From Syntrophaceae bacterium UBA7544 (GTDB lineage: Bacteria; Desulfobacterota; Syntrophia; Syntrophales; Smithellaceae), in the NCBI GenBank assembly GCA_002479215.1, contig DLME01000041.1:28015-34284 (forward strand): a stretch of DNA of 6,270 nt, given 5' to 3'. The first letter of the stretch is position 1. Every line of letters begins with the position of its first letter. The translations under genes were made by a program, and so were the position numbers. The notes beneath the pieces were generated by a model, which searched no databases, was not told the DNA's origin, and saw only the letters and a list, made by a program, of their open reading frames with translations. Of this stretch, positions 1 through 5,172 are shown piece by piece.

Positions 1-665
1 CCAAGAAATACACCAATCGCGGCTTACAGTTTCTGGATTTGATTCAGGAAGGTAATATCGGCCTGATGAAGGCCGTGGATAAATTTGAGTATCAACGTGG
101 CTATAAATTTTCTACTTATGCAACGTGGTGGATCAGACAGGCCATCACGCGCGCTATTGCCGATCAAGCCCGGACAATAAGGATTCCTGTTCACATGATT
201 GAAACAATCAATAAACTCATCCGCACTTCCCGCTACTTGGTACAGGAATTGGGTCGTGAACCTACTCCTGAAGAAATTGCCAATAAAATGGAATATCCGC
301 TGGAAAAAGTAAGGAAGGTATTAAAAATTGCCAAGGAACCGATTTCGCTGGAAACTCCTATAGGCGAGGAAGAGGATAGTCATTTAGGTGATTTTATCGA
401 AGACAAAAAAATTATGTCTCCTTCTGAAGCAACAATCAATATGGATCTGGCGGATCAAACAAGAAAAATATTGTCAACACTGACTCCTCGTGAAGAAAAA
501 GTTTTGCGAATGCGTTTTGGCATCAGCGATAGGTTAAGCTCTTTGTCGGAAGAAGAAAAAGTGATAACTGATCTAATAGAAACATTGATAGAAGAACCCG
601 AAGTTATTGAAACTACTATTTTGAAAAAAGTGAAAAGCAAGTCTCGAAAGCGTGGCTCAAAATAG
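1..665 (+). CDS. rpoD: RNA polymerase sigma factor RpoD (sigma-70), C-terminal part, with aberrant region 4.2
   Basis: Partial at the left edge: the first full codon is at position 3, giving 220 visible residues and a TAG stop at 663-665. The protein is the primary sigma factor, which directs RNA polymerase to promoters. Visible residues 1-60 are a near-perfect region 2, including the promoter-melting and -10-reading segment [18 protein letters not shown]42 and W43 correspond to E. coli W433/W434, and Q46 and T49 to the -10 contacts Q437/T440. Region 3 follows ([49 protein letters not shown]), then region 4.1 ([15 protein letters not shown], residues 160-174). After I174 the family sequence is lost. 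Where a helix-turn-helix like LEEVG..VTRERIRQIEAKALRKLR is expected, there is a Glu/Ile-rich stretch and then a basic end ([13 protein letters not shown]). The other two + frames hit stops quickly and do not encode the helix-turn-helix. Identity is very sure; the state of the C-terminus is the open question. Confidence 0.95.
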   Translation, partial: KKYTNRGLQFLDLIQEGNIGLMKAVDKFEYQRGYKFSTYATWWIRQAITRAIADQARTIRIPVHMIETINKLIRTSRYLVQELGREPTPEEIANKMEYPLEKVRKVLKIAKEPISLETPIGEEEDSHLGDFIEDKKIMSPSEATINMDLADQTRKILSTLTPREEKVLRMRFGISDRLSSLSEEEKVITDLIETLIEEPEVIETTILKKVKSKSRKRGSK

Positions 666-667
666 TA

Positions 668-696
668 TTGACAAGCTATATATTTGGGTATATCAA
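668..696 (+). promoter_or_regulatory. Sigma-70-type promoter for the CAT tRNA
   Basis: A perfect -35 box TTGACA (668-673) starts 3 nt after the rpoD stop. A 17-nt spacer separates it from TATCAA (691-696), which matches four of six -10 consensus positions. Transcription would start near 703, about 30 nt before the mature tRNA, as is usual for a tRNA precursor. The -10 lies inside the left arm of an 8-bp inverted repeat (688-695 / 706-713). Confidence 0.6.
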
Positions 697-713
697 GGCA
701 AGCCCTGATATAC
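688..713 (+). repeat. Inverted repeat overlapping the -10 box upstream of the tRNA
   Basis: GTATATCA (688-695) and TGATATAC (706-713) are perfect reverse complements. After an A/C mismatch, GG (697-698) pairs with CC (703-704), closing a CAAG loop. No T-run follows on the + strand, so it is not a typical intrinsic terminator of rpoD. It could be a processing hairpin in the rpoD-tRNA read-through transcript, an operator over the -10 box, or chance. Confidence 0.5.
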
Positions 714-731
714 ATTAAATAAGTAAATGGC

Positions 732-807
732 GGGCCCATAGCTCAATTGGTAGAGCCACCGGCTCATAACCGGTAGGTCCCTGGTTCGATCCCAGGTGGG
801 CCCACCA
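732..807 (+). tRNA. tRNA with CAT anticodon (elongator Met or Ile2)
   Basis: A complete cloverleaf can be folded. Acceptor GGGCCCA (732-738) pairs with TGGGCCC (797-803). The D stem is GCTC/GAGC (741-744/753-756). The anticodon stem ACCGG/CCGGT (758-762/770-774) holds the loop CTCATAA with anticodon CAT at 765-767. The variable loop has 5 nt, and the T stem CCTGG/CCAGG holds the loop TTCGATC. The CCA end is encoded (805-807) after discriminator A804. It is not the initiator type, because the first acceptor pair is a Watson-Crick G-C and the anticodon stem lacks the three G-C pairs typical of initiators. C4-G69 and C5-G68 in the acceptor resemble E. coli tRNA-Ile2, whose C34 is changed to lysidine by TilS, so the charge may be isoleucine. 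The sequence alone does not settle Met against Ile2. Confidence 0.96.
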
Positions 808-828
808 AACAAACGAAGGAAGAAAACA

Positions 829-960
829 GTGATAAGAGCAGCAATCATTTTAAGCAAAGGAAGCACAAACTTGGCAACCAGTGTTATAACTGCCGTGAAG
901 AAACAAACAATGCCATCATTTCACGGTACACATGGCAAGGCAATAAGCCGGTATTTTTAA
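829..960 (+). CDS. Possible small ORF, 43 aa, unknown function
   Basis: The frame starts with GTG at 829 and ends with TAA at 958-960. A purine-rich GAAGGAAG (816-823) sits 5 nt before the GTG and makes a reasonable ribosome binding site. The product starts VIRAAIILSKGSTNLATSVI and ends GTHGKAISRYF; it is basic, weakly hydrophobic in its first third, and has no motif I recognise. It lies 21 nt after the tRNA CCA end, and its stop codon touches the left arm of the intrinsic terminator at 959-991, so it would share the tRNA transcript and end with it. It is short enough to arise by chance; the evidence is only the ribosome binding site and the fit to the transcript. Confidence 0.35.
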   Translation: MIRAAIILSKGSTNLATSVITAVKKQTMPSFHGTHGKAISRYF

Positions 961-991
961 AAATGCACCCCCTAAAAGGTGCATTTTTTTT
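959..991 (+). terminator. Intrinsic terminator after the tRNA / small ORF
   Basis: Stem AAAAATGCACC (959-969) pairs with GGTGCATTTTT (978-988) around an 8-nt loop. The T-run extends from 984 to 991. This is a clear rho-independent terminator for the tRNA transcription unit. Confidence 0.88.
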
Positions 992-1003
992 ATTTGTGAG
1001 ACT

Positions 1004-1035
1004 CCAATTTCAAAAACGAAGTGTATTGAAATTGG
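1004..1035. repeat. 10-bp perfect inverted repeat in the zinc-ribbon leader
   Basis: CCAATTTCAA (1004-1013) and TTGAAATTGG (1026-1035) are exact reverse complements separated by 12 nt. The repeat lies just after the tRNA terminator and about 120 nt before the next start codon. No T-run follows on +, so it looks more like an operator or a leader RNA hairpin than a terminator. The right arm contains TTGAAA, which could serve as a -35 box, but no convincing -10 box lies 16-18 nt downstream. Confidence 0.5.
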
Positions 1036-1109
1036 TAAGTCGAACAATCCCGCGCAACGGAGGGTAGAATACGCCATCCTTGAAGGCGGAATAAATGTCC
1101 ATGTCTTAC

Positions 1110-1128
1110 CCTGGGGTTCATACCCGGG
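1110..1128 (+). promoter_or_regulatory. GC-rich hairpin in the leader just before the zinc-ribbon ribosome binding site
   Basis: CCTGGG (1110-1115) can pair with CCCGGG (1123-1128), with one T-G pair, around the 7-nt loop GTTCATA. It ends 12 nt before the strong ribosome binding site at 1141-1147. In this AT-rich stretch such a stem stands out and may affect translation or RNA stability. No riboswitch family was recognised. Confidence 0.35.
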
Positions 1129-1140
1129 ATCCTATAAAAA

Positions 1141-1147
1141 AAAGGAG
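1141..1147 (+). promoter_or_regulatory. Ribosome binding site that fixes the TTG start of the zinc-ribbon gene
   Basis: AAAGGAG ends 7 nt before TTG at 1155-1157. The upstream in-frame ATGs at 1095 and 1101 have no such site and would add about 20 residues outside the family's usual N-terminus. Confidence 0.8.
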
Positions 1148-1154
1148 AAGATTA

Positions 1155-1874
1155 TTGAAAGGGAATTTATTGTTATTGATTGAGCTTCAGGAATGTGATT
1201 CGCAATTGGTTATGTTCATGGTCAGGAAAAAAAATCTGCCGGAAAAGCTGGATAAACTCGACGCAAAATTATTAGCATTTAAAGATGAAATCGAACAAAA
1301 CAAAAAAAAGCATGATCAGCTTAAATCTCTTCACACGGATAAAGAAAAAGAGATTAAAAAACTCAATGAAAATGCCGCCAAAGCCAAGGAAAAGCTTCTG
1401 GAAGTTAAGAACAATAAAGAATACCAGGCTATGCTTAAAGAGATTGAAATTGCCGAATCATCGTGCGGCAATGTTGAAACCGAAATAATTTCCATACTGG
1501 AGGAGTTGGATAAGGTGTCGCTTTTAGCGAAAAAAGATGAGGAATCTTTGAATCAACAAAAGAAAAAATATGAAGAAGAAAAGAAGCAGATTGAAGCGGA
1601 TCTAAACACGATAGATGAAGATTTTGTGAAGTGGGAGCAAAAGCGCAACGATTTAAGAAAAAAAATTCCTGACGATCTTTTAGCCAAATATGAAAAAATC
1701 AAAAACAGAAATAATGGCGTTGGTGTAATTTCCGTTTGGAAAGAGGTATGCAACGGCTGTCATATGAATATTCCGCCGCAACTCTATAATGAACTGCAAA
1801 AGTCGTTGGAGTTAATCAGTTGCCCCAATTGCAATCGAATAATTTACTTCCAAAACAGAGAAAAACCGGCCTAG
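1155..1874 (+). CDS. C4-type zinc-ribbon coiled-coil protein (DUF164 family)
   Basis: The product is 239 residues when started at TTG 1155, which has an ideal ribosome binding site and puts the family-typical start (KGNLLLLIELQECDSQ) at the N-terminus. Residues about 10-180 are rich in Lys, Glu and Leu and should form a long antiparallel coiled coil. They carry the conserved NNKEYQAMLKEIE segment (86-98). The C-terminus holds a C4 zinc ribbon with C199-x2-C202 and C223-x2-C226 (CNGC, CPNC), enclosing the usual IPPQLYNEL segment. The family is widespread in bacteria and its molecular role is poorly defined; nucleic acid binding has been proposed from the zinc ribbon. The gene ends 5 nt before the RNase HI start, and rnpB follows, which suggests a nucleic-acid metabolism unit. 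A longer form from 1095 (259 aa) is possible but less likely. Confidence 0.88.
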   Translation: MKGNLLLLIELQECDSQLVMFMVRKKNLPEKLDKLDAKLLAFKDEIEQNKKKHDQLKSLHTDKEKEIKKLNENAAKAKEKLLEVKNNKEYQAMLKEIEIAESSCGNVETEIISILEELDKVSLLAKKDEESLNQQKKKYEEEKKQIEADLNTIDEDFVKWEQKRNDLRKKIPDDLLAKYEKIKNRNNGVGVISVWKEVCNGCHMNIPPQLYNELQKSLELISCPNCNRIIYFQNREKPA

Positions 1875-1879
1875 AAATT

Positions 1880-2287
1880 ATGGTTGAAGAAAATTACAGA
1901 CTATATAGTGATGGCGCCTGCCGCGGCAATCCAGGTATTGGCGGTGCCGGCGCCGTTATAACCGATGCTGCGGGAAATGTTGTCTGGGAAGGTAAAGAAT
2001 TCCTTGGCTATTGCACCAATAATATCGCTGAATACAAAGCACTGATTTTAGGTTTGAAAGGAGCATTGGTTCAAGGGTATAATAATTTGGAAGTTTATTT
2101 AGATTCGGAGCTTCTGTCCAAGCAAATTAACGGTTCCTACCGCGTGAAAAACGAAAGTTTAAAAAATTTAATGGCGGAAATTCGTAGCCTGCTTTCATCC
2201 TTGGAATCGGTTCAAGTCAAACACGTCCTGCGCTCGCACAATAGCCATGCCGATAAGCTGGCCAATACGTCAATTGATGAAAAATAA
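1880..2287 (+). CDS. Ribonuclease HI family protein
   Basis: The product is a 135-residue RNase H fold that cleaves the RNA strand of RNA-DNA hybrids, important for R-loop and primer removal in the cytoplasm. The metal-binding acidic residues are all visible: D11 in YSDGACRGNPG, E51 in NNIAEYKAL, D75 in VYLDSELL and D125 in NSHADKLAN. H120 is in the position of the flexible-loop histidine. The length fits the short RnhA-like group that lacks the basic protrusion of E. coli RnhA (155 aa). ATG 1880 was chosen because the first beta strand starts at residue 6. An in-frame TTG at 1820 would add 20 residues encoded inside the zinc-ribbon gene. No good ribosome binding site precedes 1880, and the gap to the upstream stop is 5 nt, so translation is probably coupled to the zinc-ribbon gene. 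The gene may be labelled rnhA, but the exact subfamily is not certain. Confidence 0.93.
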   Translation: MVEENYRLYSDGACRGNPGIGGAGAVITDAAGNVVWEGKEFLGYCTNNIAEYKALILGLKGALVQGYNNLEVYLDSELLSKQINGSYRVKNESLKNLMAEIRSLLSSLESVQVKHVLRSHNSHADKLANTSIDEK

Positions 2288-2401
2288 TATGCATGTTGCC
2301 GTTGACCGGATGCAAAAAAATCAAAGAGCGTCCTTGTAATTCCAGTGGTAATTTTGTAAGAATTTGATTAATCGTTTCTATGCAATTAAATGCTTCGCTA
2401 C

Positions 2402-2430
2402 TTGAAAGAAAAATCAATCAAGTGTAAGAT
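2402..2430 (+). promoter_or_regulatory. Promoter of the RNase P RNA gene
   Basis: TTGAAA (2402-2407), a 17-nt spacer, and TAAGAT (2425-2430) lie 8 nt before the predicted 5' end of rnpB at 2439. Spacing and start distance are close to ideal for a housekeeping sigma factor. The 114 nt between the rnhA stop and this promoter (2288-2401) show no clear terminator or gene. Confidence 0.75.
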
Positions 2431-2438
2431 TAGTTTCA

Positions 2439-2820
2439 GGCCGGAGAAGATTAGATGATCGCCGGTGGGAATTTATCTGCCGGAGGAAAGTCCGAGCTCC
2501 ACAGGGCAGGATGGTCGCTAACGGCGACTGGGGGCAACCCTAAGGAAAGTGCCACAGAAAACATACCGCCCGGGTGAAAACCTGGGTAAGGGTGAAAAGG
2601 CGAGGTAAGAGCTCACCGCTTTTCTGGCGACAGGAAAGGCATGGTAAACCCCATCCGGAGCAAGACCAAATAGGAGAACGCTTAAGGGCTGCCCGCCCGA
2701 TGTTCTCGGGTAGTGTCGCTAGAGGCAGCAGGCAACTGTTGTCCCAGATGAATGATCATCGCCGCGTGGAGGGTAACCAAAACACGGAACAGAACTCGGC
2801 TTACAATCTTCTCCCCAGCC
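2439..2820 (+). ncRNA. rnpB: RNase P RNA, bacterial type A
   Basis: This is the catalytic RNA that removes 5' leaders from tRNA precursors together with the RnpA protein. The universally conserved P4/J3-4 segment GAGGAAAGTCC is at 2483-2493, followed by GAGCTCCACAGGGCAGG. The segment GGTGAAAAGGCG and the loop GGTAAACCCCA (from 2643), whose GGT binds the tRNA CCA end, are present. GAGCAAGACCAAATAGG and CCAGATGAATGATC follow the E. coli pattern, and the 3' conserved ACAGAACTCGGCTTA spans 2789-2803. Helix P1 closes the molecule: GGAGAAGATT (2443-2452) pairs with AATCTTCTCC (2805-2814), extended by GGC/GCC (2439-2441/2818-2820). The length of about 382 nt is close to the E. coli 377. Reading frames inside it are not genes. 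The exact ends may be off by a few bases. No T-run terminator follows directly; the next is at 2953. Confidence 0.97.
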
Positions 2821-2845
2821 TGTTATTTTGTATCACGTGTTCTTA

Positions 2846-2860
2846 GTATATAGAATATAC
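2846..2860. repeat. Short AT-rich inverted repeat after rnpB
   Basis: GTATAT (2846-2851) and ATATAC (2855-2860) are reverse complements with a 3-nt centre. It is weak and short, in a 132-nt gap (2821-2952) that holds no gene I can support. Confidence 0.25.
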
Positions 2861-2952
2861 AATTAATGAAAATCATATCTATCGCTTTGTTTTATTGCGG
2901 TGTCCAATTTAGGTGTGATTAAAGTGAATTGATGTATAAGGACAGACTGTTA

Positions 2953-2988
2953 AAGAAAAAGGCCGAACTTTGGTTCGGCCTTTTTCTT
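2953..2988. terminator. Bidirectional intrinsic terminator between rnpB and the Cache gene
   Basis: A perfect 16-bp stem, AAGAAAAAGGCCGAAC (2953-2968) with GTTCGGCCTTTTTCTT (2973-2988), closes a TTTG loop. A-rich and T-rich flanks give a U-rich tail in both directions. It lies 2 nt past the stop of the - strand Cache gene and is the first good terminator downstream of rnpB on +, so it probably serves both converging units. Confidence 0.92.
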
Positions 2989-2990
2989 AT

Positions 2991-4310
2991 TTATTTGTCA
3001 TCGTCTTCTTCGTCGTCATCGTCGAAAGAGAGAGGATGTTCCGATCCTTCAGGCACTTCTGCCAGCAACGATCGATTGATACCGCGAACAAGCAACCACA
3101 TTATCAAAAAAAGAATAATCATCGAAGCGATGAGAATGAAAATGATTGTTGCCGTCCATGCTTTTGCTTCCTTATCGATATTTTTAGAAACTTTAATGGC
3201 GGCTTCATTGTATTTTTCAACGTCTAATCCCATACCGATCCAACCAAAACCTGCGGGTTGGGGAATATTTGCTGCGTAAAACTTAATCGGCGCGTAGGCC
3301 ACGAATTTGGTGTGACCGCCAAATTTATAAGTTATGATTCCTGAATTACCGGCTGCTGCGTCTTTAGCGATTTTCGGTAAATCGGGATCCATGAAATTAA
3401 GTTGATGGAGGTTTAATACTTCTTCACCATTCTTGGTCAAAGTCGCCGCATTTTGTTCGGTAAGCGCGGGAACAGGAGTTCCGTTTTTATTAAGTCCCGC
3501 AATATGGTAATCATTCGGATGCGCAATGATAAAACCTCGATTATCCACCATATAAGCATAATTACCGGTGGAAGCATCAACTTCAAATACTTGTTCCGCC
3601 TGCGTGGGGATGATGTGATCGGTGAGGTTGGCCAAGAAACGATAATCTAGAGCTAATGTAATGATACCGGCAAAACCTTCTTTATTGAAGACGGGTGTGG
3701 CAAAACGAACAACTCCGGAAAATCTGGCACCGTTTGCAAAGGCCGCCCTTGCTATGTACCAGCCGGTAACCGGGGAAACATACACTTCTCCCTTATTGAG
3801 AACTTGGGTTTTAGCGAAATAATTTTCCGTTTTATAAGTCGTATTGGCCGGATCACTTACATTTATTAATTTCGAGGCCGGCGCTGCCTTCCCATCGACA
3901 ATTTTAATTAGTTCTTTGCCCTTCTTATCTATAAGAGACATCTCTTTATATAGGGGGATTAAAACCTTTTGGATCTTCTTTCCCTCTTTGATCCAGAGCG
4001 GCTTCTTGTTTTCAAGGACAAACTGTTTGTATGCGGTTTCTGTTGTCGGAATAATTGTTGCTATAAGTAAGTCTTTCTTACTTTCCATAAGGAAACTGGC
4101 AACTTCATTCGCCGTATTTATGGCACGAGCTTTTATTTCTTCCTGAGATTTTTGATCGAGAACATAAGCTGTTCTCTCTTTTATGGTAACCCCCAGTTTA
4201 AACATGCCGTTAGCAATTAAAAATGCCATCAGTGATAAGGGGATTACGATAAGCAGGAAGAACACGCCTCCTATATTAAAAAACTGCTTATCTTTCTTAG
4301 TTTCTGACAT
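2991..4310 (-). CDS. Double-Cache membrane sensor-like protein without an output domain
   Basis: The product has 439 residues. Transmembrane helix 1 is at about 12-34 and helix 2 at about 385-409. Between them is a periplasmic region of about 345 residues typical of dCache ligand-binding domains: GEVYVSPVTGWYIARAAF (174-191), VVRFATPVFNKEGFAGIITLALD (200-222), and the membrane-distal/proximal junction YAYMVDNRGFIIAHPNDY (251-268). After helix 2 only about 30 residues remain, ending in a nearly pure Asp/Glu tract (430-438) and a final Lys. There is no HAMP, histidine kinase, GGDEF or methyl-accepting domain, so any signal must pass to a partner. The start ATG follows an AGGGGG ribosome binding site (4320-4325 on the complement, about 9 nt away). 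The gene begins 49 bp after atpE on the same strand and is probably in its operon; the terminator at 2953-2988 follows it. The role is unknown: a partner-dependent chemosensor or a membrane scaffold are both possible. Confidence 0.85.
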   Translation of the reverse strand: MSETKKDKQFFNIGGVFFLLIVIPLSLMAFLIANGMFKLGVTIKERTAYVLDQKSQEEIKARAINTANEVASFLMESKKDLLIATIIPTTETAYKQFVLENKKPLWIKEGKKIQKVLIPLYKEMSLIDKKGKELIKIVDGKAAPASKLINVSDPANTTYKTENYFAKTQVLNKGEVYVSPVTGWYIARAAFANGARFSGVVRFATPVFNKEGFAGIITLALDYRFLANLTDHIIPTQAEQVFEVDASTGNYAYMVDNRGFIIAHPNDYHIAGLNKNGTPVPALTEQNAATLTKNGEEVLNLHQLNFMDPDLPKIAKDAAAGNSGIITYKFGGHTKFVAYAPIKFYAANIPQPAGFGWIGMGLDVEKYNEAAIKVSKNIDKEAKAWTATIIFILIASMIILFLIMWLLVRGINRSLLAEVPEGSEHPLSFDDDDEEDDDK

Positions 4311-4359
4311 TATAATTTTCCCCCTAACCTTTGTTAATTTTTAGTTAACTTGTCAAGAA

Positions 4360-4734
4360 TTAACCCAAAAAATAACGCATGTAAGGGTTAGCATAGAGAA
4401 GTACAAGAGAAACAACCAAGGCATAAATAGCGATGGATTCAGACATAGCCATACCTACCAGCATCGTCATCATAATCTTTCCCTGTACACCCGGATTTCT
4501 TCCTACCGCGGAGCATGCACCACTGGCAGCTGTTCCAATACCCAACCCTGCGCCGACGGCTCCCACGCCAATAGCGATACCTGCAGCAAGCATTGCGCCC
4601 ACGGCAAAAATAGCTTTGGAGTAAGATTCACCTCCAGGTATAATGTCTGCTGCAAAAACGAGCGGACTCGATAAGAGCAGAACAATTATTGCAGTGAATG
4701 TGCTTAGAATTTTTTTTCTAAAGTTGTGTGACAT
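4360..4734 (-). CDS. atpE: F-type ATP synthase subunit c, with signal-peptide-like N-terminus
   Basis: The product is 124 residues and forms the rotor-ring proteolipid of the Fo sector. Residues 1-28 are a basic start (FRKK), a hydrophobic core and VFA|AD, like a cleavable signal peptide; about 96 residues would remain, the usual c length being 75-95. Helix 1 (about 42-76) has the glycine-rich packing motif GAGLGIGTAASGA. The polar loop is GRNPGVQGK, with R79-N80-P81 equivalent to the usual RQP. Helix 2 (about 88-115) carries the ion-binding carboxylate E99 in AMSESIAIY and ends LLYANPY. The position of the sodium-ligand Gln in helix 1 of Na+-type rings is Ile66 here, which favours protons, though E99-S100 is shared with the Na+ type. 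An AAGGAGA site 6 nt upstream fixes the start. It stands alone: no atpB, atpI or F1 gene is in view. The dCache gene follows after 49 bp. Confidence 0.95.
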   Translation of the reverse strand: MSHNFRKKILSTFTAIIVLLLSSPLVFAADIIPGGESYSKAIFAVGAMLAAGIAIGVGAVGAGLGIGTAASGACSAVGRNPGVQGKIMMTMLVGMAMSESIAIYALVVSLVLLYANPYMRYFLG

Positions 4735-4740
4735 TATTTG

Positions 4741-4747
4741 TCTCCTT
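4741..4747 (-). promoter_or_regulatory. Strong ribosome binding site of atpE
   Basis: On the complement strand, AAGGAGA lies 6 nt before the ATG at 4734. This fits the high expression expected for a multi-copy ring subunit and confirms that the signal-like N-terminus is translated. Confidence 0.85.
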
Positions 4748-4765
4748 TCCCGTTAATTGTTAATA

Positions 4766-4795
4766 TTAATATTAATAATAATCTACCTCTGCCAA
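4766..4795 (-). promoter_or_regulatory. Candidate promoter of the atpE operon
   Basis: On the complement strand, TTGGCA (4795-4790), an 18-nt spacer and TATTAA (4771-4766) form a plausible sigma-70 promoter 32 nt before the atpE start codon. The -10 lies within a run of ATTAAT-like repeats (about 4752-4780), so alternative -10 positions exist. Confidence 0.45.
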
Positions 4796-5001
4796 TAACA
4801 TAAATTAGATGTCATGAAAAGAGGAAATCATTTTATTTAGACCGAATGATAATGTTTGCACGATATGTGCCATTGTCTTGAAAACAATATGCCGCCAACA
4901 GGAAATTGATGCAAATCATTGCGAGGCAGTTAGGGGAGTGGTTATCTAATTTGTTGAGATTGTTTTATTTTAATCATATCTGCTCAATGATGTTTAAGAA
5001 C

Positions 5002-5026
5002 AAGAATATTTGATAATAATATTTTT
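5002..5026 (+). repeat. AT-rich hairpin in the intergenic region
   Basis: AAGAATATT (5002-5010) pairs with AATATTTTT (5018-5026), including one G-T pair, around the loop TGATAAT. The right arm ends in five T. The stem has no GC pair, so it would be a weak terminator; in AT-rich DNA it may be chance. Confidence 0.3.
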
Positions 5027-5166
5027 GTGGAGCTAAAATTAAGTTCAACTATGGTCCCAATTTAAAGTTTTGTTAAATCATCGAACATAAAACATTCAAA
5101 TTAGGCTAGAATAGTGGGCAAGCTTTTTAATAATTTCCTGCAGGCTTCATTTGTCCGGAGAGGGGG

Positions 5167-5172
5167 TATAAT
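5167..5172 (+). promoter_or_regulatory. Candidate -10 box for the right-hand operon
   Basis: A perfect TATAAT lies 106 nt before the start of the 60-aa gene. No good -35 exists at the right distance (the best is CTTCAT at 5145-5150, spacer 16), so another activator would be needed. The implied leader of about 100 nt contains two Shine-Dalgarno-like sites (CTGGAGG near 5202-5208 and AGGAGG at 5220-5225) that serve no convincing ORF. Confidence 0.4.

Noticed and set aside
1095..1154. 20-residue N-terminal extension of the zinc-ribbon protein from ATG 1095
   Set aside because: The strong ribosome binding site at 1141-1147 points to TTG 1155, and the extension would run through the leader hairpin; the family starts near LLLLIELQ.
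1820..1879. Longer RNase HI starting at TTG 1820
   Set aside because: The added residues are encoded within the zinc-ribbon end, and the RNase H fold begins a few residues after ATG 1880.
2217..2417. 66-codon - strand ORF over the end of RNase HI and the rnpB promoter
   Set aside because: It starts at TTG without a good ribosome binding site, runs antisense through the RNase HI catalytic end, and covers the rnpB promoter. No family was recognised.
2574..2846. 90-codon + ORF inside the RNase P RNA
   Set aside because: The RNA structure and conserved segments explain this sequence fully; the frame is incidental.
2970..3279. + strand ORFs antisense to the Cache gene end, with a Ser-rich run
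   Set aside because: The Ser run is only the complement of the Asp/Glu codons of the acidic tail.
4328..4356. TTGACA on the - strand between atpE and the Cache gene as an internal promoter
   Set aside because: No acceptable -10 box lies 16-18 nt downstream, so the pair is better read as one operon.
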